Assembly (NCBI RefSeq): GCF_029223285.1
Contig: NZ_JARHUJ010000010.1
Location: forward strand, 62,001-126,000
Direction: 5' to 3'
From: Paraflavitalea sp. CAU 1676
GTDB lineage: Bacteria; Bacteroidota; Bacteroidia; Chitinophagales; Chitinophagaceae
DNA length: 64,000 nt
The position numbers and the translations under genes are program-made. Below the pieces are notes generated by a model. It saw only the letters and a program-made list of their open reading frames with translations, ran no database searches and had not been told where the DNA came from. The first letter of the stretch is position 1. Every line of letters starts with the position of its first letter. Positions 9,043-16,928 of this stretch are shown piece after piece.

Positions 9043-11016
9043 ATGATCACTATGAGTAAATTGTTTTCTGCGATATTCCTGATAGCCGGACTCTCAACGG
9101 TGGCCCAGGAGCCTATCACCTACACGATACGAACTTCCGGCTTCGAAAAGAGCATTCAACCCTTCCTTTGGGGCATCTTCTTCGAAGACATCAACCGCGG
9201 TGCCGATGGTGGTCTTAATGCAGATTTGGTGAAGAATGGTTCCTTTGAGTTCAATACGCCCATGATGGGGTGGGAGCCTTCCCGTCGGCGCATGCCGGAC
9301 GGCCTGTGTATTGTGGTTAATAGGCAGCATCAGCAGCCCAGCAACCCCAAATACTTGCAGGTTGAGTTGCTCACTGCAAAGGATACTTTTGGCCTTGCCA
9401 ATGAAGGATTTGGAGGCATGGCCATCAAAAAAGGAATGCGCTATGACTTCTCTCTTCTTTTTCGGCAAGCTACACCAGGGGTCACTATGCGTATACAACT
9501 ACTGAATACGGCGAGAAAGGAGATAGGAGCGGCCAAACTAATCCCTCAGTCTTCCGGCGTTACCTGGCAAACACAGTCTGTCAGTATAACTGCCGCGGAT
9601 ACGGCCAGCAAAGCCCGCCTGGTCATTTGGTTTGAAGGCACCGGAAAGCTGGATCTCGATATGATCTCCCTATATCCCTCCGATACCTGGAAAGGCCGTC
9701 CGCAAGGGTTGCGTAGTGATATGGTACAGTCTCTCGCTGATCTTCAACCCGGATTCGTTCGCTTTCCCGGAGGATGCATTGTGGAAGGAACCGACCTCAA
9801 CGAGCGTTACCAATGGAAACATACCATCGGACCTCGCGTTGACCGCCAACTCATCATCAACAAATGGAACCACGGCGTAGCTGCCCGCCAAACGCCCGAT
9901 TACTACCAAAGTTATGCCCTTGGCTTTTACGAATACTTCCAGATGTGTGAAGACATTGGTGCGGCACCCATGCCCATCATCAATTGTGGTATGAGCTGTC
10001 AATTCAATACTTCCGAAGTGGTGCCAATGGATCAACTCGATACCTATATACAGGATGCACTTGACTTAATTGAATTCGCCAATGGGGACGCAAATACTAT
10101 CTGGGGTAAGAAAAGGGCGGACTTTGGCCATCCCGCTCCTTTCAATATGAAATGGCTGGGCGTCGGTAACGAGAACTGGGGCCCCCAATACATTGAACGT
10201 TTACAGGCATTCACCAAAGCCATCAAGGAAAAGTATCCGGAAATGCAGCTGATCACTAGCACGGGTTATTCGCCCAATCCTCAATTCCGGTATATGGATT
10301 CTGTATTGCGAAAGCTCAATGTCGATATAATCGATGAACATTACTATCAAACGCCCAATTGGTTCCTGATGAACGCCGGGAAATATGATAACTACGATCG
10401 CAAGGGGCCAAAAATATTCATCGGCGAATATGCTTGCCACAGCGTGCGCATTGGCAGTCAGGATAACAAAAATACTCTGCTCTGTGCGCTCGCTGAAGCC
10501 GCCTTTATGACCGGATTGGAGCGTAATGCAGATATAGTTACGATGAGTGCTTACGCACCGCTGTTTGCCCATACGGAAGCCTGGCAGTGGACACCCAACC
10601 TGATTTGGTTCAATAATAGTCAGGTGGTAAAGACTCCCAGTTATTATGTACAGCAGCTGTTTAGCCGAAACCGGGGCACGCATGTTCTGCCGTTGTTTCA
10701 AGAAGGAATGCCTGTAACCGGCCAGGATAGTTGTTATGCAACTGCTGCGCTGGATAGTGTTTCGAAAGAAGTGATAATAAAATTGGTAAATGCTTCAGGT
10801 GAACGTAAGTCGAGAATGGTCGCCTTTGAGAGGTTAAAAAGTAAGTCCTATGTAGGGACGATTACCACTCTCGAAGGGGTTTCATTCCAACAGGTTAATT
10901 CTCTGGATCAACCTGATAATGTAAAGCCAAAAACTGCGCCATGGAAATCGAAGACCCCGATTCTTCTTGAGCTGCCTCCATACTCTCTAACGGTTTTGAG
11001 GGGTAAACCACATTAA
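9043..11016 (+). CDS. GH51 alpha-L-arabinofuranosidase, secreted
   Basis: A 657-aa enzyme with a Sec signal peptide (MSKLFSAIFLIAGLSTVAQE) and the GH51 pattern: FLWGIFFEDINRGADGGLNA near the N-terminus, a carbohydrate-binding-like region (~160-215), FVRFPGGC, the acid/base Glu377 in GVGNENWG, and the nucleophile Glu462 in FIGEYACHS. A C-terminal beta-sandwich follows, ending in LELPPYSLTVLRG. The enzyme releases terminal arabinofuranose from arabinans, arabinoxylans or arabinogalactan proteins, probably in the periplasm. Start may be ATG 9043 or the in-frame ATG at 9052, which gives a cleaner signal peptide. It is monocistronic with no sugar-transport gene next to it. Plant cell-wall use also fits the hydroxyproline cluster at 53553-59855. 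Confidence 0.95.
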   Translation: MITMSKLFSAIFLIAGLSTVAQEPITYTIRTSGFEKSIQPFLWGIFFEDINRGADGGLNADLVKNGSFEFNTPMMGWEPSRRRMPDGLCIVVNRQHQQPSNPKYLQVELLTAKDTFGLANEGFGGMAIKKGMRYDFSLLFRQATPGVTMRIQLLNTARKEIGAAKLIPQSSGVTWQTQSVSITAADTASKARLVIWFEGTGKLDLDMISLYPSDTWKGRPQGLRSDMVQSLADLQPGFVRFPGGCIVEGTDLNERYQWKHTIGPRVDRQLIINKWNHGVAARQTPDYYQSYALGFYEYFQMCEDIGAAPMPIINCGMSCQFNTSEVVPMDQLDTYIQDALDLIEFANGDANTIWGKKRADFGHPAPFNMKWLGVGNENWGPQYIERLQAFTKAIKEKYPEMQLITSTGYSPNPQFRYMDSVLRKLNVDIIDEHYYQTPNWFLMNAGKYDNYDRKGPKIFIGEYACHSVRIGSQDNKNTLLCALAEAAFMTGLERNADIVTMSAYAPLFAHTEAWQWTPNLIWFNNSQVVKTPSYYVQQLFSRNRGTHVLPLFQEGMPVTGQDSCYATAALDSVSKEVIIKLVNASGERKSRMVAFERLKSKSYVGTITTLEGVSFQQVNSLDQPDNVKPKTAPWKSKTPILLELPPYSLTVLRGKPH

Positions 11017-11120
11017 TAATGGATTCCAGGGATATAATAATCTTAGATACTGCCAAATGAAATCACCCATAACCTGGCTTGGGTATTTGGGTATAATTGA
11101 AACTTGATGCAATTCTTCTT

Positions 11121-11150
11121 AATAACCATTGGTGCGCCAATGGTTATTTT
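11121..11150. terminator. Perfect hairpin, possible bidirectional terminator
   Basis: AATAACCATTGG (11121-11132), loop TGCG, CCAATGGTTATT (11137-11148): a perfect 12-bp stem followed by TT. It lies about 100 bases after the arabinofuranosidase stop and overlaps the stop codon of the decayed minus-strand gene. Confidence 0.75.
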
Positions 11151-11690
11151 ATTTTCCGGATCGTTATAATTCCACGTTTAGGATGACCAGCAGGAAAGCA
11201 ACGATTTAAATAGGGTGGTGTTCCTTTGATAGGTTCTCCTTCTTTTACACCGTCAATGGATATCACCATTGCCATTCTACCAGCTCTCCTAGTATAACTA
11301 TTGGTAAAATTATCCAATGGATCGTATTAGAAAGGACGGCAAGTCCAGTAATAACTACTACAGCAAGAAAAAGATAAAACGAGCCTGAAATCCACGGGTT
11401 ATCCTTTGGTATAGCTGTTCATATATCCATACACCCTTATATGAGAATTGATTTTACTCAAATTCTATCCGTTAGTAACAATAACAAGTATATACTTATT
11501 TGCAGATGATAATATAAAATAATAAATTGCTTAATCCCTGAACAGTTGCTGCTGTAGACCCATCCCTCCAAGATGCTTCTTTATTCGGTTGCCAGTTCGG
11601 AATGAGCCAGTATTTTCCATATCTTATTTTGATCTCAAATTTATAGCGGGTGTTTGTGCTTCAACCCAAACCTTTATATGCAAAAGATCA
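11144..11690 (-). pseudogene. Decayed gene remnant with membrane-helix segment
   Basis: No intact frame exists, but three protein-like pieces lie in order on the minus strand in different frames. One at about 11665-11520 includes RYKFEIKIRYGKYWLIPNWQ. One at about 11440-11262 includes DNPWISGSFYLFLAVVVITG and continues into a second hydrophobic stretch. The third, about 11334-11144, includes SIDGVKEGEPIKG and HPKRGIITIRKIK before a TAA at 11144-11146 inside a terminator hairpin. In-frame stops and frame changes between them point to a broken gene. The parent family is not recognised. It sits directly upstream of the CBASS-like locus in equally AT-rich DNA and may mark the island edge. That the pieces were once one gene is inference. 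Confidence 0.45.
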
Positions 11691-11757
11691 ATGTCCTAAT
11701 ATCTGGTGGAACAACAATAATATAAGTTATTGGCTTTGAAATCGAAATTAGTATGTA

Positions 11758-12249
11758 ATGCGAGAACGAATTTGGTCTGAGCTTGGACAAGCTAAACATA
11801 ATCATTTTTATAGCTGTTTCCTTTTGGCTCGGCAAAGGCGTTGGTTAAATTATTACAATATGACTATTCTTGCTTTTTCCTCAGGTGGTGTGATGGGTTG
11901 GGCAATTTGGAAGAATCTACCACTTCTTTCATGTATAATAGTAGCTACAATTTCGTTAGCAAAGCTCCTAAGTCCACACATAATGCCCTCTGAAAAGCAA
12001 ATTGATAAATTAGACCAAATATCAGACTTCTACTTCGATTATTACAACAAGATTGAGCAAATCTGGTATGATCACTATAATGATCGAATTACGGACGAAC
12101 AAGCACAAGCTAGGTTTTATGAAATCAAAAACACCGAAAGAGATATTGGGAAAATAGTCAATGAAATCGTAAAGTCAATTAATAAGCGGATATACATAAG
12201 AGCCGATCAAGAAACAAGAAACTACTTAAGTAACAACTTCAATGTATAG
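11758..12249 (+). CDS. Two-TM protein, SLATT-like, in CBASS-like locus
   Basis: A 163-aa protein with two adjacent membrane helices (about residues 33-51 and 54-72) after a short basic amphipathic N-terminus, then a helical cytosolic tail (KQIDKLDQISDFYFDYYNKI onwards). This layout, two TM helices then a coiled cytosolic region in a protein of under 200 aa, matches the SLATT effector class (SMODS- and SLOG-associating two-TM), predicted to form pores when activated. I see no diagnostic motif, so the family assignment is by shape and context. It is first in a same-strand run with the 47-aa peptide, two nucleotidyltransferases and an S-4TM protein. The ATG is preceded by AT-rich DNA without an obvious Shine-Dalgarno. 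Confidence 0.7.
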   Translation: MRERIWSELGQAKHNHFYSCFLLARQRRWLNYYNMTILAFSSGGVMGWAIWKNLPLLSCIIVATISLAKLLSPHIMPSEKQIDKLDQISDFYFDYYNKIEQIWYDHYNDRITDEQAQARFYEIKNTERDIGKIVNEIVKSINKRIYIRADQETRNYLSNNFNV

Positions 12250-12252
12250 TAT

Positions 12253-12396
12253 ATGAGCAAAAGCGAGAACAACACGAGCAAGCCCACCCCTAATCAGGAG
12301 AAACCTTCCCAAACAGGCCGGGATACAACAAAGGGTAATAATCTTCCTACATTTCAAAATCCCCCTCCTCCGCCACCACCAAAAGAAAAGAAATAG
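12253..12396 (+). CDS. 47-aa proline-rich peptide
   Basis: A short frame starting 4 bases after the preceding stop: MSKSENNTSKPTPNQEK, a polar middle part, then seven prolines and PKEKK. It has no signal peptide or membrane segment and looks disordered. The tight spacing to the upstream 2-TM gene and same-strand position before the nucleotidyltransferases favour a real gene. Poly-proline tails of this kind could bind a partner or the membrane protein's cytosolic part, but no function is established. It could be a chance frame in a 230-base gap; the very short spacing argues against that. Confidence 0.55.
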   Translation: MSKSENNTSKPTPNQEKPSQTGRDTTKGNNLPTFQNPPPPPPPKEKK

Positions 12397-12477
12397 TCGC
12401 AGAACAATGCTGTATCTATTTCTGTCTTCATGATTGTCCAGGAAAAGCTTTCCGTATAGCGGTAAAACAAACGAAAA

Positions 12478-13356
12478 ATGGCGAAAACATTAGATCAAGG
12501 ATTTGAAACCTTCTTAGGCTGGCTTATACCCCTTACGTCAGAACATGACAAGGTTAAATCACATAAAGATTCCGTCAAAGCTTGCTTGGAAAAGAATTTC
12601 GAATGTTATGACTTTTTCGAAACAGGCTCTTTTGGTAATTCGACGGGAGTAAGACATTACAGCGATACAGATTATTTTGCAGTAATTCCGTCAAAGAAAT
12701 TACATGAAGATTCCTCTTACAGCTTGAGGAAGGTAAAAGAAGCTCTCCAGGAAACATTTTGGCGAACAGAAGGAATAGTGGTAAATACTCCGGCTGTTAA
12801 CATTCCATTCGGCACATATGCTTCGGAAACGTTAGAGGTTACCCCCTGTACATTTAATGGGCTTGTTGACACACCAGTGGGAAGTAAAGGCTCATACGAT
12901 ATTCCAAACTACGAAGGCGGATGGATGAAATCAAGCCCGCGAGCACATAACGCATATGTTAAGAGAGAAGATGAGCGATTAGGATATAAACTAAAGCCAC
13001 TTATAAGGTTGATCAAAGCCTGGAAATTTTATAACAATGTGCCGATTAGTTCATTTTACCTTGAACTTAGAACTACAAAATACGCAGAAGGAGAATCATC
13101 TATTGTTTATGATATTGATGTGAAAAGCGTTTTGAAAATGCTTTATGAAAGGGAGCTGCCGAGTATACAAGACCCTATGGGTATTTCTGGATATGTAAAA
13201 GCTTGTTCAACTGATGCCAAAAGGGAGATTGCATTGTCAAAAGTTAAAACTGGATATACTAGGACTGAAAAGGCTGTTGAAAAAAGAGAGTCAAATGTAG
13301 ATGATGCTTTCTATTGGTGGAATTTGTTTTATAATGATAAATTTCCGAATAGATAA
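12478..13356 (+). CDS. CD-NTase-type nucleotidyltransferase 1 (SMODS-like)
   Basis: A 292-aa protein with the pol-beta nucleotidyltransferase signature of cGAS/DncV-like enzymes: ETGSFGNSTGV (Gly50-Ser51), then YSDTDYF giving the metal-binding Asp63 and Asp65, and a third acidic position in LEVTPC (Glu120), where many relatives have Asp. The later part (KLKPLIRLIKAWKFYNNVPI) matches the helical OAS1-C/substrate-binding half. Such enzymes make cyclic di- or trinucleotides that switch on an effector during phage infection. Product specificity cannot be read here. It lies 18 bases upstream of a second, clearly different nucleotidyltransferase, with an S-4TM effector after that. Glu in place of the third Asp is worth noting but may be tolerated. 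Confidence 0.85.
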   Translation: MAKTLDQGFETFLGWLIPLTSEHDKVKSHKDSVKACLEKNFECYDFFETGSFGNSTGVRHYSDTDYFAVIPSKKLHEDSSYSLRKVKEALQETFWRTEGIVVNTPAVNIPFGTYASETLEVTPCTFNGLVDTPVGSKGSYDIPNYEGGWMKSSPRAHNAYVKREDERLGYKLKPLIRLIKAWKFYNNVPISSFYLELRTTKYAEGESSIVYDIDVKSVLKMLYERELPSIQDPMGISGYVKACSTDAKREIALSKVKTGYTRTEKAVEKRESNVDDAFYWWNLFYNDKFPNR

Positions 13357-13374
13357 ATGAAAAATATGTAATCA

Positions 13375-14379
13375 ATGGCAACAACGGTCAATAATGCATT
13401 CTCCGAATTCATGAAAAATTTTGTTCGTTTGGATTCCGATCGAAACGACTTAGCAAAGAAGAGTAAGAATAATCTGATTACGGAGATAGAAAAATTTCCT
13501 GAAGATAGCATCTTTTTTAAACTATATCCTGGATTGGCGAGCATCGACTATGGATCATATTCTCGTAAGACGAAAATAAGGGAACTGGACGATATAGACA
13601 TCATGGTTGTTCTGGATGCTGAAGGAAACTATCGTGAACCGCTTTACGGTGGCGGATATAGTATCCACTTACGTAACTGGGGAACCAGGCAAGACGCGAT
13701 TGTGAACCCTGGAACTAATGTGGTAAACTCCATTAAAATTGTGAATACGTTTAAAGAATACTTGAAAGGTGTCTCCGCATACGAAAAAGCGGACGTTAAA
13801 CGAAATCAGGAAGCAGCAACGCTAAAACTGAAAACTTATGAATGGGTATATGACATTGTGCCTTGCTTTCAAACAGCACCAATCGACGGTAAAACATTCT
13901 TCTTAATCCCTAACGGGAGCGGCAACTGGAAGCCGACTGATCCGAGGATAGATAAAGAGCGTACTACAACCATTAATGGAAAGCAACAGGTTTCCGTATT
14001 GGATATGATCCGGATTATGAAATACTGGACTAAACGACGTACTGCAGCCACAATGGGATCATATTTTCTCGAATGTATGATTTTAAATTACTATGATTCT
14101 TTCGGAACAACTAGCAGTAGTTATATTGACGTAGAATTGCCAAATGTATTTGCATACGTTTATCAGCAGATTCATAATGCTTTGAACGATCCCAAAGGGT
14201 TCCAAGGTGACTTAAATTGCCTTACTTTGGATGAGAGGAATTCTATTCAAGAAAGAGCCAGGCTAGACTACAATCGAGCAAAAGAAGCCAGACAACTTGA
14301 GACAGATGGAAAGCAAAAAGAATCCATTGAAAAGTGGGGAGAGATATTTGGATCAAATTTTCCTTCTTATACTGAATAA
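13375..14379 (+). CDS. CD-NTase-type nucleotidyltransferase 2 (SMODS-like)
   Basis: A 334-aa protein with a second, diverged copy of the signature: IDYGSYSRKTKIREL (Gly60-Ser61), then DDIDIMVVLD with Asp73 and Asp75, and the third Asp160 in VYDIVPCF, which is canonical. The C-terminal part has VLDMIRIMKYWTKRR and a charged tail (RAKEARQLETDGKQKES), as in other SMODS enzymes. It shares no long identity with the upstream NTase beyond motifs, so this is not a recent duplication. The stop is 3 bases before the S-4TM start, indicating translational coupling and a common role. It probably makes, or helps make, the nucleotide second messenger for the membrane effector. Two NTases for one effector is unusual for CBASS. 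Confidence 0.85.
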   Translation: MATTVNNAFSEFMKNFVRLDSDRNDLAKKSKNNLITEIEKFPEDSIFFKLYPGLASIDYGSYSRKTKIRELDDIDIMVVLDAEGNYREPLYGGGYSIHLRNWGTRQDAIVNPGTNVVNSIKIVNTFKEYLKGVSAYEKADVKRNQEAATLKLKTYEWVYDIVPCFQTAPIDGKTFFLIPNGSGNWKPTDPRIDKERTTTINGKQQVSVLDMIRIMKYWTKRRTAATMGSYFLECMILNYYDSFGTTSSSYIDVELPNVFAYVYQQIHNALNDPKGFQGDLNCLTLDERNSIQERARLDYNRAKEARQLETDGKQKESIEKWGEIFGSNFPSYTE

Positions 14380-14382
14380 ATT

Positions 14383-15252
14383 ATGAACAATATAAAAGAA
14401 CTCCAGGATAAAACAGAGAATTTAAAACTCTTGGCAGCGCAGCGAGTTTTATACAAACGCGCAAAGAAAATGTTTACATTCCAGGTTATTTCGACTGTGG
14501 TTGTCTCAATAGTATTCGTCGTGCTGAAATGCTTCACGAAAGAACAGCTTGGATTTGATCCCAAAGACATCAATGTAATTGCGGTGGTAGTTGCGCTTTT
14601 AGAACCTTTGCTCTTTATGCTGCTGGTTTCGAATTTACGTACAAATGGCGCTAAAATTCAGGAGTTATTTGACCGTCGTTTATATGGAATGAAGTGGAAT
14701 AAGGCAAACAGTGAAGATGAGCCAGAAAAACATGTCATAGATGAAAATGCCAGAAGATACGTAGATGATCCTAAAGCGCCTTTAGAAAATTGGTATGACA
14801 TCGAACTTGATGGATTATCGCATAATAAAGCAATTATTACCTGCCAGGAAACAAATCTATTTTACGATGGACGGCTGCGGCTTAGCTTTCGCGATGCGAG
14901 TCTGATTGTTTGTTTGATAATGGTTTTACTAACCGTTGTGATCGCGGCAATTTTAGATATGTCTATGAGGAAATATTTTACCTATCTAGCATTACCAATC
15001 TTGCCGGCAATATCTTTGACTCTCAAAATTTACCTTGAGAACAAAAAGTCGCAGGCAGCAGCAGATAAGTTACGTGGCTTTGCAAAACAGATAAAAAGAA
15101 ATGAAGATACACCAAGCTTTGAAGATCTTAAACAAATACAAGATCGAATCTATTGCATGCGAAAAGATAGTGCCCTAATTCCAGAATGGTATTATAAAAA
15201 ACATCGGGCCAGGTTGGAGCGAGAAATGAAAGTCAATGCTTCTGCCGATTAA
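14383..15252 (+). CDS. S-4TM family predicted pore-forming effector
   Basis: A 289-aa membrane protein with four predicted helices in a 2+2 arrangement (about residues 31-50, 63-83, 173-193 and 199-218). A conserved N-terminal piece NLKLLAAQRVLYKRAKK and the segment KIQELFDRRLYGMKWN after TM2 match the SMODS-associating 4TM (S-4TM) family, predicted to open the inner membrane when its cognate nucleotide signal is present, killing the infected cell. The cytosolic part between the hairpins (about 90-170) and the C-terminal helix (KSQAAADKLRGFAKQIKRNE) are candidate sensing regions. It follows the second NTase after 3 bases. Family call is confident; activity is inferred from the family and context. 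Confidence 0.85.
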   Translation: MNNIKELQDKTENLKLLAAQRVLYKRAKKMFTFQVISTVVVSIVFVVLKCFTKEQLGFDPKDINVIAVVVALLEPLLFMLLVSNLRTNGAKIQELFDRRLYGMKWNKANSEDEPEKHVIDENARRYVDDPKAPLENWYDIELDGLSHNKAIITCQETNLFYDGRLRLSFRDASLIVCLIMVLLTVVIAAILDMSMRKYFTYLALPILPAISLTLKIYLENKKSQAAADKLRGFAKQIKRNEDTPSFEDLKQIQDRIYCMRKDSALIPEWYYKKHRARLEREMKVNASAD

Positions 15253-15359
15253 TGATTATCCCAATAATGTTGGTGCTAGGACTCATGATGAAGTGAGAAG
15301 TGTGATCTGGAGCAGTAAATGGCTAGGCAATAATTAGTATTATTTAATTAATTTACAAT

Positions 15360-15635
15360 ATGAGTAAACATCCGTTCAGAGTCAATAATATTGATTTTTA
15401 TGTTGAGCTCAGGCAAGATTCCAATCGATATCAGCTACAAGTTTTCTTTAGCGATGGAAAGCCTGCAAATCCTGCTATATACAGCATTAAATATGAAATT
15501 AATGACGATATAAAACTTCACACTGGAAGCCCAGGAGTTCAGCATTTATTACAGACGGTTGTAGATGCGGTAGAGGCCGGCTTTTATGAGGGTTCGGAAA
15601 ACTTTAGTTCTTTTATAGACCCTGAAAAAAATTAA
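15360..15635 (+). CDS. Small soluble protein of unknown function
   Basis: A 91-aa protein, MSKHPFRVNNIDFYVELRQD onwards, with strands followed by a helix (VQHLLQTVVDAVEAGFYEG). No signal peptide, membrane segment or recognised motif. It is 107 bases after the S-4TM gene on the same strand and shares its AT-rich composition, so it may be the last gene of the island. A defence role is only suggested by position. The intergenic DNA before it could hold its own promoter. Confidence 0.6.
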   Translation: MSKHPFRVNNIDFYVELRQDSNRYQLQVFFSDGKPANPAIYSIKYEINDDIKLHTGSPGVQHLLQTVVDAVEAGFYEGSENFSSFIDPEKN

Positions 15636-15799
15636 GACAAGTTGTTGGTGGAAGTCTTTTAGAATAATGGTTTATCCATACTTAGTGCTGTCTTGAATGT
15701 CTTGAACATATATACAGTTAACAGGCAGGGCCAAGGCTCGTCACAGCCTATTAGGAGGATGAAACATTCCCGGTTTTATAGTCATTCACCGAGCAATTG

Positions 15800-15821
15800 A
15801 GGCCCCGCGAAAGCGGGGCCT
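15800..15821. terminator. GC-rich hairpin terminator
   Basis: AGGCCCCGC (15800-15808), loop GAAA, GCGGGGCCT (15813-15821). It lies between the end of the CBASS-like island and the convergent small membrane-protein gene (stop at 15839), so it can end transcription from both sides, although T-runs are short. Confidence 0.75.
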
Positions 15822-15838
15822 TGCCAAGTTTTAAAGCA

Positions 15839-16051
15839 TTATACTTCTCCTTCATCCACCACCGCCTGGCTCACGGCGCCAGCAACCGTGCCGGCAACAG
15901 CCATATAGCCGGCGATTGTTGACACCACGTCAGGTAATATATCAGGCGTGGCCAGCAGCGCCGCACTGGCCGCCGCCAGCACCAGCGCCACATTGCGCAG
16001 TGTCTTGAAAAAAGGCGGCGTTGGCCTTCTCATTCTTTCTTTTATGCTCAT
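15839..16051 (-). CDS. Small hydrophobic (holin-like sized) membrane protein
   Basis: A 70-aa protein starting MSIKERMRRPTPPFFKTLRN, then one or two hydrophobic helices (VALVLAAASAALLATPDILP and STIAGYMAVAGTVAGAV) and an acidic end. An upstream in-frame ATG at 16093 would add 14 residues, but the inner ATG gives the basic, proline-containing N-terminus expected before a first membrane helix. Size and topology are like small phage holins, but no lysis or phage genes are near. I recall similar short proteins beside Bacteroidota genes of the kind found at 16929 and 18932; function is unknown. Confidence 0.6.
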   Translation of the reverse strand: MSIKERMRRPTPPFFKTLRNVALVLAAASAALLATPDILPDVVSTIAGYMAVAGTVAGAVSQAVVDEGEV

Positions 16052-16267
16052 TTCAAAAGTTTTAATGGTTAAGGATAATACAACACTGGGCAACAGCTAC
16101 ATCGCAGGCGGCTCGGAAAGATCCGAATGGGAGAGGAGCTGGCTTCTCCACTTCAATATGCCTGCAAATGGCCATTGCACAGTGCTGTAAGTGCTACTAT
16201 CTCACCTTAGTTGCAACAATTACCACATTGCCATTGGGCAGATTGGCCTCGTCAACCCAATCAACAA

Positions 16268-16468
16268 CTATTTTTTGCCTGGCTTCCGGCCCTTCGGTCG
16301 TGTTTGCTTCGTTTCCTTTTTGGAGCCACCCTTCCCAACCGGCTTCTTAGTATCCTCCGGCATCACCTCCTCGCTGTTGGGAAAGATACCGGTCACTTTG
16401 TTTTTAGGTAAAGGTCCCTGCTCCGGATGCACCACCACCGGTTGCTTACTGTTTATTCTCCTGGTCAT
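16268..16468 (-). CDS. Small basic protein, unknown
   Basis: A 66-aa frame: MTRRINSKQPVVVHPEQGPL, a middle part with IFPNSEEVMPEDTKK, and a lysine/arginine-rich tail (ETKQTRPKGRKPGKK). Likely disordered, possibly nucleic-acid binding. It is on the same strand as the small membrane protein, about 220 bases upstream, and codon use is GC-rich like the block it belongs to. No family is recognised. The 216 bases between the two genes show no convincing gene. Confidence 0.45.
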   Translation of the reverse strand: MTRRINSKQPVVVHPEQGPLPKNKVTGIFPNSEEVMPEDTKKPVGKGGSKKETKQTRPKGRKPGKK

Positions 16469-16928
16469 AATTGTAGTTTTTAAAATTTACGGATCGTTGT
16501 CATGACTAACGTTACATCACAAACGTACGATGCCGAGCTGCCCATCTCCAAATACCGCTGGCGCCAATGGCCGCTTTTGACGCATTTCTTGGAAATAGTT
16601 TCGTGCCGGCAAAGAATTTTTACAAAATGTGACAGAACGCGCCAAATCGGCCACGCAGTGTAGGAATCGATTAATTTACTACCTACGTTTGCATCGGTAC
16701 GTTATACAGGTTGATAGAGGAAGGGAAATGTATAGATAGTGTATAGATGGTGTATAGATGCTGTATAGATAGTGTATTAAAATAGCGTACAACCTAAAAT
16801 GAGCGGTTTTGACCCAAAACAGCGGGAAAGCTGGCGCCCCTTGGTGAAGGTCGAAACCTTCTTATAGCCGTTGCACCGCGGGCAACGCAAGGCAATGTTC
16901 AATCCAAACCTTTTAAAAGCTAGTAAAC
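16469..16928. other. Divergent intergenic region with 11-bp tandem repeat
   Basis: About 460 bases between the small minus-strand genes and the 252-aa gene at 16929. It holds the 11-bp tandem array at 16729-16777 and otherwise no open frame or RNA gene that I recognise. Confidence 0.5.
16729..16777. repeat. 11-bp tandem repeat, 4.4 copies
   Basis: Consecutive units TGTATAGATAG, TGTATAGATGG, TGTATAGATGC, TGTATAGATAG and a partial TGTAT. Units differ only in the last two bases. The 11-bp period is close to one DNA helical turn, so each unit faces the same side of the helix. It sits about 150 bases upstream of the gene at 16929. Confidence 0.9.

Noticed and set aside
16052-16267. Possible minus-strand frame reading WVDEANLPNGNVVIVATK
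   Set aside because: It lacks any start codon and stops upstream in frame; too short to support as a gene.
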